A stretch of 43,680 bases of DNA from an uncultured Caldilineales bacterium. GTDB taxonomy: Bacteria > Chloroflexota > Anaerolineae > JAAEKA01. Position numbers and translations under genes: made by a program. Numbering within the stretch: position 1 is the first letter of the stretch; each line of letters opens with the position of its first letter. The notes beneath the pieces were generated by a model. It was not told where the DNA came from. It did not search any database and worked only from the letters and a program-made list of their open reading frames with translations. This document shows positions 6,363-14,266 of the stretch, piece by piece. Location of the stretch: the NCBI GenBank assembly GCA_937907455.1, contig CALESQ010000002.1:1-43680 (forward strand), written 5' to 3'.

Positions 6363-7916
6363 ATGCACGCTGCTCATTTGCTTACCAACCGTGCGCATTT
6401 GACGCCGGATCGCGAGGCGCTTCTGGAGCTGGACACAGGCCGCCGCTTCAGCTACGCTGAGTTGAATGCACGCGCCTGCCGTGCGGCAAATCTGCTGTGT
6501 AGCCTGGGCGTGCAGCCGGGCGACCGCGTCTCGATCCTGGCGCACAACAGTGTGATCTACCTGGACCTGTTCTATGGCGCGGCCAAGATCGGTGCAGTGT
6601 TTGCGCCACTGAACTGGCGGCTGACCGCGCGCGAGCTAAGCTATATCGTAGGCGACTGCCAGCCATCGGTGCTGCTGATCGGGCCTGAGTTTACTGCGCT
6701 GTGGGCTGAGATGGCCGATGAGGTCACGGTGACGCACATCCTCAGCGTGGAGGGCGCGCCAATTGTCGGTGCATTGAGCTATGAGAATGCTCTGCAAGCG
6801 ACCTCAGCCGATGAGCCACCGTTGCCGCCGCTGGATGCCGAATCGCCTTACTGCATTCTCTACACCTCTGGCACCACCAGCAAACCCAAAGGTGCGGTGT
6901 TGCCGCATCGCCAAATTTTATGGAACTGCATCAACACCGTGACAAGCTGGGGGCTGTCGGAAAACGACGTGTCGCCGGTGCTGACGCCGCTATTCCACGC
7001 CGGTGGCCTGTTTGCCTTTCTCACGCCGTTGCTCTACGCGGGTGGCCGCGTCATCCTGGCACGCGGTTTCGATGCCACACGCTCGCTGCGGGTAATTCAG
7101 GATGAAGGCTGCACGGTAATCTTGGGCGTGCCCACGTTGTTTCAGATGTGGCTGGATGCCCCCGGCTTTGCCGAAGCCGATTTCAGCCGCGTGCATTTCT
7201 TCATCAGCGGCGGTGCACCGCTGCCTGTGCCCTTGATCGAGGCATGGCGCAGCCAAAAACCGGTAGTGTTTCGCCAGGGCTACGGCCTCACCGAAGTCGG
7301 GCCAAACTGCTTTAGCATGACCGATGAAGAATCGGTGCGCAAGGCAGGCGCGGTAGGCAAGCCGGTTTTTCATAGCGAAATGCGCCTGGTGGATCCCGAA
7401 ACAGGCCTCGATGTGCCCAGCGGCGCAGCAGGCGAGTTGCTGATCCGCGGGCCGCATGTGTGCAGCGGCTATTGGCGCAACTCCGAAGCTACTGCCGCTG
7501 CGCTGGTGGATGGCTGGTTCCACACTGGTGACATGGCGCGACGCGATGCAGATGGCTTTTATACCATCGCCGGGCGCTTCAAGGACATGCTCATCAGCGG
7601 TGGCGAGAACGTCTATGCGGCTGAGGTGGAAAAGGTGTTTCGCGATCACCCCACTGTACAGGACGCCGCGCTGATCGGCATCCCAGACGCTAAATGGGGC
7701 GAAGTCGGGCTGATGGCAGTGGTGTTGAAGCCCGGCCAGCAGACAGACGAAGCACAACTCCGCGCCTTCTGCGGTGAGCATCTGGCCCGCTATAAAGTAC
7801 CCAAGCGTGTAGTTGTTGTCGAGGCCTTGCCGATTTCGCCCTACGGCAAGGTACTCAAGCCAGAGCTAAAGGCCTGGTTCAAGGATTTAACCACAGAGAG
7901 CGCAAAGACCTCCTAA
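6363..7916 (+). CDS. AMP-forming acyl-CoA ligase
   Basis: A 517-residue member of the ANL adenylating family, expected to convert a carboxylic acid, ATP and CoA to an acyl-CoA. The phosphate-binding motif YTSGTTSKPKG is followed by the family's SGGAPLPVPL, QGYGLTE, the hinge GWFHTGDMARRD and GRFKDMLISGGENVYAAEVE, and the catalytic lysine region PYGKVLKPEL near the end. ATG 6363 was chosen because upstream in-frame TTG lies inside the heptamer array. The acid is not identifiable. The last codons (LTTESAKTS) run into an inverted repeat, so the natural C-terminus may have been replaced. A paralogue is at 11340. Confidence 0.9.
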   Translation: MHAAHLLTNRAHLTPDREALLELDTGRRFSYAELNARACRAANLLCSLGVQPGDRVSILAHNSVIYLDLFYGAAKIGAVFAPLNWRLTARELSYIVGDCQPSVLLIGPEFTALWAEMADEVTVTHILSVEGAPIVGALSYENALQATSADEPPLPPLDAESPYCILYTSGTTSKPKGAVLPHRQILWNCINTVTSWGLSENDVSPVLTPLFHAGGLFAFLTPLLYAGGRVILARGFDATRSLRVIQDEGCTVILGVPTLFQMWLDAPGFAEADFSRVHFFISGGAPLPVPLIEAWRSQKPVVFRQGYGLTEVGPNCFSMTDEESVRKAGAVGKPVFHSEMRLVDPETGLDVPSGAAGELLIRGPHVCSGYWRNSEATAAALVDGWFHTGDMARRDADGFYTIAGRFKDMLISGGENVYAAEVEKVFRDHPTVQDAALIGIPDAKWGEVGLMAVVLKPGQQTDEAQLRAFCGEHLARYKVPKRVVVVEALPISPYGKVLKPELKAWFKDLTTESAKTS

Positions 7917-7948
7917 AAAACAGGCTGAAAGGCCTCTTTCTTCGCGCT
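7899..7948. repeat. imperfect inverted repeat over the end of the CoA ligase gene
   Basis: AGCGCAAAGA at 7899-7908 pairs with TCTTCGCGCT at 7939-7948 (9 of 10). A smaller AGGC/GCCT hairpin lies between them, followed by a short T-rich run. The left arm is within the last codons of the ligase, so the element either supplied the stop region or acts as a weak terminator. Confidence 0.35.
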
Positions 7949-7997
7949 GCGCTGCTTGTGTTGATGATGCACAACAAAATCACAGGATAGGCCACCC

Positions 7998-9011
7998 ATG
8001 TCACGCTATGCGGTTATTACCGGCACAGGACGCTATGTGCCCGATACGATAGATACCAATGCCATGCTCAAACAGCGACTTGCACCTGACCTGGCAAAGG
8101 TGGTAGATGCGTTCGAGGAAAGCTCTGGCATTCATCAACGCCGTCTGGCCCCGCGCGAATGGGCGGCGTCTGATCTGGCGGTATGCGCAGCGCAGGCTGC
8201 ATTGGATAAGGCCGGGCTGCGGCCTGAGCAGGTGGACATGATCCTGCTGGGAACCGATACTCCCGACTATATCACGCCGGCCACCTCCACCGTGGTGCAG
8301 CACAAGCTGGGTGCGGTGAATGCAGGTACATTCGACATCGGCTGCGCCTGCGCTTCGTTCCCCACCGGCATCGCCACAGCCGCAGGCTTGCTCACCGCCA
8401 ACCCGTGGATGCAGCATGTGCTGGTGGTTGGCGTCTACTTGATGAGCAAGCTGGTAGCGACAGATGACGTGACGCAGTTTTTCTACAGCGATGGAGCGGG
8501 TGCGGCCGTGGTGAGCGCTGCTCAACAGCCGGGCGTTCTCGCCTCAGCGTACCTGGCTGACGGTCAATACCACGACTATTGGGGCCTGTATGCCGGAGCC
8601 ACGTCTGAACCAGCGACGATAGAGGCGGTGCAGGCCGGTCACACGAATGTACGCTTGCTCCAGCGCTATCCACCCGATGTGAACCACATCAATTGGCCGC
8701 GTATGGTGCGCACCCTGGCTGAGCGCGGCAGTTTTGCCGTGACGGATCTCGACCTGGTGATTTTCACTCAGGTGCGCTTGCCCTCCATCAAGCTGGTGAT
8801 GGCCGATCTGGGCCTGCCACTGGAGAAAACGCACTGGGTGATGGACAATTGGGGTTACACGGGTTCGGCGTGCATCGGCATGGCGTTGGATGATGCCATT
8901 GCCTGTGGCAAGGTCAAACCGGGTGCGTTGGTGGCCCTGGTTGGTTCCGGCGTCGGTTACAATTATGCCGGCGTGGCGTTACGCATGTCACCAACGGCGG
9001 CGTTGTGGTGA
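7998..9011 (+). CDS. KAS III-like thiolase-fold enzyme lacking His and Asn
   Basis: A 337-residue protein aligning along its length with FabH: AVITGTGRYVPDT at the start, FDIGCACASFPTGIATA with the nucleophile Cys118, YSDGAGAAVV, and the C-terminal LVALVGSGVGYNYAGV. Where FabH has the His of 'PHQAN', this protein has Thr257 (IFTQVRLPS). Where FabH has the Asn of 'GNTS', it has Tyr287 (NWGYTGSA). Spacing to Cys118 is otherwise conserved. Without His/Asn it should be unable to run ordinary decarboxylative condensation. It may be an acyltransferase, thioesterase-like enzyme or partner subunit of the 3880 protein. The preceding ligase ends 81 bp upstream. Confidence 0.82.
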   Translation: MSRYAVITGTGRYVPDTIDTNAMLKQRLAPDLAKVVDAFEESSGIHQRRLAPREWAASDLAVCAAQAALDKAGLRPEQVDMILLGTDTPDYITPATSTVVQHKLGAVNAGTFDIGCACASFPTGIATAAGLLTANPWMQHVLVVGVYLMSKLVATDDVTQFFYSDGAGAAVVSAAQQPGVLASAYLADGQYHDYWGLYAGATSEPATIEAVQAGHTNVRLLQRYPPDVNHINWPRMVRTLAERGSFAVTDLDLVIFTQVRLPSIKLVMADLGLPLEKTHWVMDNWGYTGSACIGMALDDAIACGKVKPGALVALVGSGVGYNYAGVALRMSPTAALW

Positions 9012-9019
9012 TAACGTAT

Positions 9020-9197
9020 GTAGAGACGCAATATATTGCGTCTCTACCACCGACCGACGTGGTGACGACGTACGCAAAGACGCAATATATTGCGTCTCTA
9101 CATACGACCGATGTGGCAATATGACGGACGCAAAATATTGCGTTTCTACCGACGACCGATGTGGCAATATGACGGACGCAAAATATTGCGTTTCTCA
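9020..9197. repeat. four-copy palindrome array
   Basis: Four palindromes fill the gap between the KAS III-like gene and the next hydrolase. Cores ACGCAATATATTGCGT start at 9026 and 9080, and ACGCAAAATATTGCGT at 9128 and 9176, giving spacings of 54, 48 and 48 bp. The first copy extends to a perfect 28-bp palindrome (9020-9047). Spacers are related to each other (ACCGAYGTGG...). Similar 'AGAGACGCAAT..ATTGCGTCTCT' repeats occur between genes in some cyanobacteria and Chloroflexota. The array is translationally open, which creates a false N-terminal extension of the next gene. Confidence 0.85.
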
Positions 9198-9209
9198 ACG
9201 AGGATTCCT

Positions 9210-10271
9210 ATGACCATCTCTACCTTGCCGGGCATTACCGCTCAAACAATTACCACCTCGCGCCTCACCTCACGCGTGTTATTCAGCGGGTCAGACGCCG
9301 ACGCGGTGGTGCTATTCCTGCATGGCAATGCCTCTTCGGCCACCTGGTGGGAAGAAACGATGCTGGCTCTGCCAGCGGGCTTCCGTGGCGTTGCGCCGGA
9401 TCAACGCGGTTTTGGCGAGGCCGACTCCTCAGCCAAAATCAACGCCACACGCGGCGCCGGCGATTGGGCTGATGATGCCCTGGCCCTGCTGGATGCACTC
9501 GGCATTGAGCGCGCCCATCTGGTTGGCAATTCACTCGGTGGCGTAGTGGTGTGGCATCTGCTGGCACACGCGCCCACACGCTTCCTCTCGGCCACCGTGG
9601 TGGATCCAGGTTCACCCTATGGCTTCGGTGGCGTCAAAGGCGTGGAGGGCGTACCCTGCTGGCCTGATTTCGCCGGTTCCGGCGGTGGCCTGATCGCTCC
9701 GCCGGTGGTGCAGGCTGTTGTGAGCGGCGACCGCAGCCTGGAAAACCCCTTTGGCTATCGCGGCGCGCTGCGTCGGCTGGTATTCAAACCACCCTTCGTG
9801 CCCCAACGAGAAGAAGATTTGCTGTCATCATCGCTGTCTTTGCACTGCGGCCCGCAGGCTTTCCCCGGCGATGCCGTCCCCTCGGCCCACTGGCCCTTCG
9901 TAGCCCCGGGCGTGTGGGGCGCGGCCAATGCACTTTCACCCAAGTATGCTAACTATGCGGATGCGCTGGTTGCGGCAGAACCGAAGCTCGATATTCTATG
10001 GGTGCGCGGCAGTGACGATCTTAGCGTATCGGATCAGGCCCTGACCGATCCTGCCATGCTAGGGATGATGGGCCTGCTGCCGGGTTGGCCGGGGCTTGAG
10101 GTTTACCCGCCCCAACCCATGGTCAGCCAAACGCGCGCCGTGCTGGAGCGTTACGCCGCGACCGGTGGCACATTCCGTGAGGTGGTAATTGCCGACGCCG
10201 GTCATGCGCCGTTCGTCGAGAAACCACAGGAGTTCAACCAGGTGTTGGCCGGTAGATTGATAAACAGGTAG
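9210..10271 (+). CDS. alpha/beta hydrolase
   Basis: A 353-residue alpha/beta-hydrolase. The oxyanion region VLFLHGNASS, the nucleophile elbow GNSLGG (Ser108), an acid in VRGSDDLS and the C-terminal DAGHAPFVEKP histidine give a complete triad. A large insert between the elbow and the acid (about residues 130-250) forms an unusually long cap. ATG 9210 is preceded by an AGGA box; an earlier in-frame start at 9090 would translate the palindrome array and was not used. Likely an esterase, thioesterase or C-C hydrolase; the substrate is unknown. Its stop codon is part of an octamer array (AACAGGTAG). Confidence 0.88.
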   Translation: MTISTLPGITAQTITTSRLTSRVLFSGSDADAVVLFLHGNASSATWWEETMLALPAGFRGVAPDQRGFGEADSSAKINATRGAGDWADDALALLDALGIERAHLVGNSLGGVVVWHLLAHAPTRFLSATVVDPGSPYGFGGVKGVEGVPCWPDFAGSGGGLIAPPVVQAVVSGDRSLENPFGYRGALRRLVFKPPFVPQREEDLLSSSLSLHCGPQAFPGDAVPSAHWPFVAPGVWGAANALSPKYANYADALVAAEPKLDILWVRGSDDLSVSDQALTDPAMLGMMGLLPGWPGLEVYPPQPMVSQTRAVLERYAATGGTFREVVIADAGHAPFVEKPQEFNQVLAGRLINR

Positions 10272-10360
10272 GCAAGTAAACAGAGCCATGAAAAAGCTCT
10301 GGCTTAACCCTTAAAACTCACCGCTTGACCCTTCCCTACTGCTTCCTCCTTACCCTGACT

Positions 10361-11221
10361 ATGCCAACTCCTAACCGCACCGGCTATCTGCCCATCCACA
10401 GCGGCGCCCAGCACATCTACTGGGAATATTTTGGTCAGGGCAACCGCGAGGTGGTAGTGATGCTCAACGGTGTTGCCATGTCTACACGTGGCTGGTATCG
10501 TAGCCTGCCAGAAATCCAACCAGACTACGATGTACTGCTCTATGACTATCTCGGCCAGGGCAACTCCTCTCAGCCGGATGAGCCCTATTACCTTGATGCA
10601 TTTGCCGGCTATCTGGTGCGTATCCTGGATGAACTGGCGATTGAGCGCATTCATCCGGTTGGCGTGAGCTACGGCGGCTTCATCGCGGCTGAGCTGGCTC
10701 GGCTGTTCGGCGACCGGCTGCACACGCTCACCTTGTCGGGCATTTTGCTGACCCCAGAAACGCAGTTCGAGATGTACCAGGACCTATCGCTGCGCTTCTA
10801 TACCGCACCCGACCCTGCGTTTGAAATCTACACGCACTATATGTACGAAAAGATTTTTGGCGAAACGTTCCTCAGGCGCATCTATGGCGACAAACTGGAA
10901 CGCATGCGCCAAAGCTTTTTCAACGATTACCACGGCAAAACCTATTGCCTGGTGCGCCTGACCGAGGCACAAAACCCGTTTTTCGCCCGCATCCAGGCTA
11001 ACCCCGATCTGTACCGCATCGTACAAACGCCCACCCTCATCCTCACTGGCGAGCAGGATCGGGCGATCCCGCCCTGGCAGCAGGCCAAACTACCCAACAT
11101 CCTGCCCAACAGCCGCCAAATCCTGCTGCCTGACAGCGGCCACATGACCTACATGGAACGGCCTGATCTGTTTTGGCCGGCCGTGCGCGGATTTTGGAAT
11201 GAAAAGAAGGTGGACAGGTAA
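10361..11221 (+). CDS. alpha/beta hydrolase
   Basis: A 286-residue alpha/beta-hydrolase with elbow GVSYGG (Ser103), acid in LTGEQDRAIPP and histidine in LPDSGHMTYMERP. The sequence after the elbow is of the 3-oxoadipate enol-lactone/meta-cleavage-product hydrolase type, but without a specific signature. ATG 10361 (MPTPNRTGYLP) was preferred to a TTG 36 bp upstream. It starts 89 bp after the previous hydrolase. The stop codon lies in an octamer array (ACAGGTAA), as in the preceding gene. Confidence 0.87.
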   Translation: MPTPNRTGYLPIHSGAQHIYWEYFGQGNREVVVMLNGVAMSTRGWYRSLPEIQPDYDVLLYDYLGQGNSSQPDEPYYLDAFAGYLVRILDELAIERIHPVGVSYGGFIAAELARLFGDRLHTLTLSGILLTPETQFEMYQDLSLRFYTAPDPAFEIYTHYMYEKIFGETFLRRIYGDKLERMRQSFFNDYHGKTYCLVRLTEAQNPFFARIQANPDLYRIVQTPTLILTGEQDRAIPPWQQAKLPNILPNSRQILLPDSGHMTYMERPDLFWPAVRGFWNEKKVDR

Positions 11222-11334
11222 ATAAATACACAGGTATACAGGTAACAGGTACACAAGGCCAGAAGAAAGAAGCTTGTCTACTTGTCTACCCGCCTTCGGC
11301 GTACTCGTCTACTTATTTACTTGCTCCTCTGGAG
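11214..11334. repeat. inverted octamer arrays between hydrolase and CoA ligase
   Basis: The left arm (11214-11258) is built of ACAGGTAA, ATAAATAC, ACAGGTAT, ACAGGTA, ACAGGTAC and similar words. The right arm (11274-11334) repeats CTTGTCTA, CTTGTCTA, then CTCGTCTA, CTTATTTA, CTTGCTCC. The right arm is the reverse complement of the left in style and partly in sequence (TATTTATTTACC against TACTTATTTACT). The CCGCCTTCGGCG piece (11290-11301) forms an inner hairpin. The transcript could fold into a long imperfect stem between the two genes. Confidence 0.65.
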
Positions 11335-11339
11335 TTCCC

Positions 11340-12932
11340 ATGTACATCGGCGATTATCTCGGACGACGACAACTCTACAGCCCGGACAAACTGGCAATTA
11401 TTGACGCAGGCAAAACGCCCGCGCTGGAGCTGACTTATCGCCAGATGAATGAGCGCGCCAACCGCCTGGCGAACTGGCTGTGCAACACAGTCGGCGTGCA
11501 AAAGGGCGACCGCGTGGCAATTTTGGCACGCGATGGTGTGGAACACCTTGACCTGTTCTACGCCTGCGCCAAGCTGGGTGCCATCCACACACCGCTGAAC
11601 TGGCGATTGCACTGGCGTGAGCTGCTCGACCTGCTGGAGCTGACCACCCCCAAAGCGCTGCTCTTCTCCGACGACTTCAAGGATGCCGTAGCACAAATCG
11701 AGCGCTCTATCGCCCACAGCCAGCTTTCAACTATCAATGCAGGCAGCACTCATGCGGCCTCTGTGACAACTGCCACAAGACCACAGACTCTCGGCCATTT
11801 TCTCCATCTTGAAGGCCCCGGCCTGGCTTTTAGCTGCGCTTACCAGGATACTCTCGATGAAGCCTCTGCTGCGCCAGTGACGTGTGAAGCGCTGGAGGCT
11901 GAAGACACCGCCTGCCTGCTCTTTACCGGTGGCACCACCGGCCTGCCCAAAGGCGCAATGATCAGCCATCGCATGATCGTGTGGAACGTGATGAACACCG
12001 TCATCCACGATCTACAGCACGACGATGTGTACATCAATATCTTCCCGCTGTTCCATGCGGGAGGGCTGTTCACCTATTTATCGTCACAGGTGATCTTCGG
12101 CAACACCACCGTGCTGACGCGGCAATTCGACCCCGTGCAGGTGTTGGATTTGCTGCAACGCTACCGCGCCACGGTGTTCGCTGCGGTACCCACCATGTAT
12201 CAAATGCTCACCACCGCGCCTAACTGGGACAGCGCCGACCTGAGCAGCCTGCGCTTCTGCACCAGTGGCGGAGCGCCGTTACCCGTACCGCTGATAGAGA
12301 AATACACGCGCGAAAAGGGCATTCGCTTCAAGCAGGGCTTTGGCATGACCGAGTTCGGCCCCGGCCTGTTTGCCCTGCCGCCGGAAGATGCCATCCGCAA
12401 AGCCGGCAGCATTGGCCGCCCCAATTTCTTCGTGGATGTGCGTGTAGTAGATGAGGACAACCGGTCCCTCGGCCCGAATCAGGCTGGCGAGCTGCTGCTG
12501 CGCGGCCCCAGCCGCTCCTCTGGCTACTGGCAAAATCCCGACGCCTACGCCGCCGTGCTGGACGCTGGCGGCTGGTTCCACACCGGCGACATCGTGCGCT
12601 ACGACGAAGAAAAGTATTTCTACGTGGTAGACCGCAAGAAAGATATGTTCATCAGCGGTGGGGAAAACGTCTACCCTGCTGAGATCGAGGCCGTGCTCTA
12701 TCATCATCCCGCGGTGCACATGGCCGCGGTGATAGGTGTACCTGATGCCAAATGGGGCGAAGTAGGCAAAGCCATTGTCGTCCTCAAACCAGATGCAGAG
12801 GCCACCGCCGACGAGCTGCTGGCTCACATGGCTGCCAACCTGGCCCGTTATAAAGTACCCAAAAGCGTCGAATTTCGCCGCGAGTTGCCCCTTTCCGGCA
12901 TGGGCAAGATTTTGCGGCGTGAGCTGCGCTGA
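11340..12932 (+). CDS. AMP-forming acyl-CoA ligase, paralogue of 6363
   Basis: A 530-residue ANL-family adenylating enzyme. Motifs in order are LFTGGTTGLPKGAMISH, FCTSGGAPLPVPLIEKY, QGFGMTE, GGWFHTGDIVRYDE, DRKKDMFISGGENVYPAEIE and a C-terminal SGMGKILRREL with the catalytic lysine. It shares SGGAPLPVPLIE and the GENVY region with the first ligase, so the pair probably arose by duplication and now activates different or successive acids. Residues about 125-165, between the N-terminal lobe and the AMP-binding motif, are longer than in the paralogue. ATG 11340 was chosen over a TTG at 11274 inside the repeat array. Confidence 0.9.
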   Translation: MYIGDYLGRRQLYSPDKLAIIDAGKTPALELTYRQMNERANRLANWLCNTVGVQKGDRVAILARDGVEHLDLFYACAKLGAIHTPLNWRLHWRELLDLLELTTPKALLFSDDFKDAVAQIERSIAHSQLSTINAGSTHAASVTTATRPQTLGHFLHLEGPGLAFSCAYQDTLDEASAAPVTCEALEAEDTACLLFTGGTTGLPKGAMISHRMIVWNVMNTVIHDLQHDDVYINIFPLFHAGGLFTYLSSQVIFGNTTVLTRQFDPVQVLDLLQRYRATVFAAVPTMYQMLTTAPNWDSADLSSLRFCTSGGAPLPVPLIEKYTREKGIRFKQGFGMTEFGPGLFALPPEDAIRKAGSIGRPNFFVDVRVVDEDNRSLGPNQAGELLLRGPSRSSGYWQNPDAYAAVLDAGGWFHTGDIVRYDEEKYFYVVDRKKDMFISGGENVYPAEIEAVLYHHPAVHMAAVIGVPDAKWGEVGKAIVVLKPDAEATADELLAHMAANLARYKVPKSVEFRRELPLSGMGKILRRELR

Positions 12933-12960
12933 ATGGCGTGCAAAGAAGTCAACACAGAGA

Positions 12961-13144
12961 AACGTTGGGTTGTGCATGGATTTCGGTTGAAATGTGTTGC
13001 CACCGAATTGAATTCGGTGTCTCAAGCCACGAAGCCCCTGCCGGGGCTTTCGGAGAGCGCCTGAGAGCGCTTCGTTCTCTGAACCGCAACCATTTATTGT
13101 CCGGCTCTTGTAATTCAACCGAAAGTCGCACACTACCAAACGTT
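12961..13144. mobile_element. MITE-like element with terminal inverted repeats
   Basis: The 184-bp segment begins AACGTTGGG (12961-12969) and ends CCAAACGTT (13136-13144). Inside these ends TTTCGGTTGAA (12981-12991) is perfectly inverted as TTCAACCGAAA (13114-13124), with related TGTGC/GCACA bases between. The terminal repeats are thus about 30 bp and imperfect. The interior holds two small hairpins, CCGAAT-TGA-ATTCGG and GCCCC-TGCC-GGGGC. There is no coding potential. This is the shape of a non-autonomous miniature transposable element; a transposase-bearing parent is not in the window. Confidence 0.5.
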
Positions 13145-13188
13145 GATTAGCAAACCAGCCGATGAGATCAAATTAAAAGACCCACTAA

Positions 13189-13288
13189 TTGTTGTGAGCA
13201 GTGCATTCAACTGCTTGCCGGCATAAGTGATAAGACAAACCCGTTTTATGCCGAGGCTAACCCCGCCTTGCGATGCTCGATCACAACA
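13189..13288. repeat. nested inverted repeat upstream of the third hydrolase
   Basis: TTGTTGTGAGCA (13189-13200) is matched imperfectly by TGCTCgaTCACAACA (13274-13288). Within it CGGCATAA (13219-13226) pairs perfectly with TTATGCCG (13246-13253). It may be a transcript structure, a tight operator pair or the remains of another small element. The rest of 13145-13364 shows no gene. Confidence 0.4.
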
Positions 13289-13364
13289 CAGGTTGTTAAT
13301 CGCTGTTTCGACGCACCATAGCTTCGGTTTCTAATCCTTTACTGTTCACCGTTCCCCCTCTCCC

Positions 13365-14165
13365 ATGCCTACCATCCACGCCAACGGCATTCAACTGTAC
13401 TACGAGCAACACGGCTGGCAGCAAAACAAGCCAGTGCTGGTGCTATCCAATGGCATATTGATGAGTACAGCTAGCTGGGCCTTGCAAACACCGGCACTCA
13501 GCCGCCATTACCGCTTGCTGCTGTATGATTGCCGCGGTATGTGGCAATCACAGCATCCCGCGGGACCTTATAGCATGGAGCAACATGCCGACGACCTGGC
13601 TGCGTTGCTTGATGCGCTGGATATTCCGCACGCGCACATCGGTGGCATTTCCTACGGCGCAGAGATCAGCATGGTATTTGCCCTGCGTCACCCTGAGCGC
13701 ACACGCAGCCTGCTGCTGGCCTCGGCAGTAAGCCAGGTAGACCCGCTGCTGAATGCGATGACCGCGAGCTGGGCTGCGGCAGCAGCAGCCAGCGACGCCG
13801 ACCTGCTGTTCCACGTCACCGCACCGCTCAACTTCTCTGAAGCGTGGTTGGCAGCGAACGGCCCGGTGCTGGCCGCAGCACGCCAGCGCTATCACAGCCT
13901 CGACATGGCCGCGTTTCTGGCGCTGCTTGATAGCTTTCGACAGCTGCACATCACCGCCCGCCTGCCAGAGATTAGCGCGCCCGCGTTGGTGATGGTAGGC
14001 GAAAATGACATCCTCAAGCCGCGCTGCTACGCTGAAATCATCGCCCGCGGCATCCCTCACAGCGATCTGGCTGTGCTGCCCCACGCCGGCCACGCGGCCA
14101 ACTGGGAACAGCCCGGCTTGTTCAATTCGTTGTTGCTTGGCTTTCTAGCTATGCAACAGCAGTAA
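13365..14165 (+). CDS. alpha/beta hydrolase, 3-oxoadipate enol-lactonase-like
   Basis: A 266-residue compact alpha/beta-hydrolase. NGIQLYYEQHG at the start, elbow GISYGA (Ser96), acid in VGENDILKP and His in LPHAGHAANWEQP form the triad. The architecture and the YDCRG motif are those of the PcaD/enol-lactonase-like group, so lactone or ester hydrolysis is plausible; the exact substrate is not readable. It is the third hydrolase of the cluster and is separated from the second ligase by 432 bp containing two repeat elements, so it could have its own promoter. No ribosome-binding site is evident before ATG. Confidence 0.87.
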   Translation: MPTIHANGIQLYYEQHGWQQNKPVLVLSNGILMSTASWALQTPALSRHYRLLLYDCRGMWQSQHPAGPYSMEQHADDLAALLDALDIPHAHIGGISYGAEISMVFALRHPERTRSLLLASAVSQVDPLLNAMTASWAAAAAASDADLLFHVTAPLNFSEAWLAANGPVLAAARQRYHSLDMAAFLALLDSFRQLHITARLPEISAPALVMVGENDILKPRCYAEIIARGIPHSDLAVLPHAGHAANWEQPGLFNSLLLGFLAMQQQ

Positions 14166-14166
14166 A

Positions 14167-14235
14167 CAGTATCCAGTTCGAACTACTGGGCGCTGAATAC
14201 TGATTACTGGATAGTTCGTCCGGCAGCTTGCTGCC
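14167..14235. repeat. heptamer array and hairpins before the binding-protein gene
   Basis: TATCCAGT (14168-14175 region) is inverted as ACTGGATA near 14203-14210. Between them run the heptamers CTGAATA, CTGATTA, CTGGATA. A separate hairpin GGCAGC-TT-GCTGCC occupies 14222-14235. It is the same kind of gap filling as elsewhere in the cluster, with its own word. It may also act as a terminator or stabiliser ahead of the strongly translated gene that follows. Confidence 0.45.
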
Positions 14236-14266
14236 TATTTCACTCACTCACCAGGAGGAGTAGATT

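Noticed and set aside
7921..7943. Intrinsic terminator after the first CoA ligase
   Set aside because: The AGGC/GCCT stem is only 4 bp and the T run is short, so it is noted only as part of a repeat.
9020..9197. Possible small CRISPR array
   Set aside because: The repeated unit is a full palindrome, the spacers are related to each other rather than unique, the pitch changes from 54 to 48 bp, and there are no cas genes.
9090..9209. N-terminal extension of the first alpha/beta hydrolase
   Set aside because: It would translate the palindrome array. ATG 9210 has an AGGA box and starts at a family-like N-terminus.
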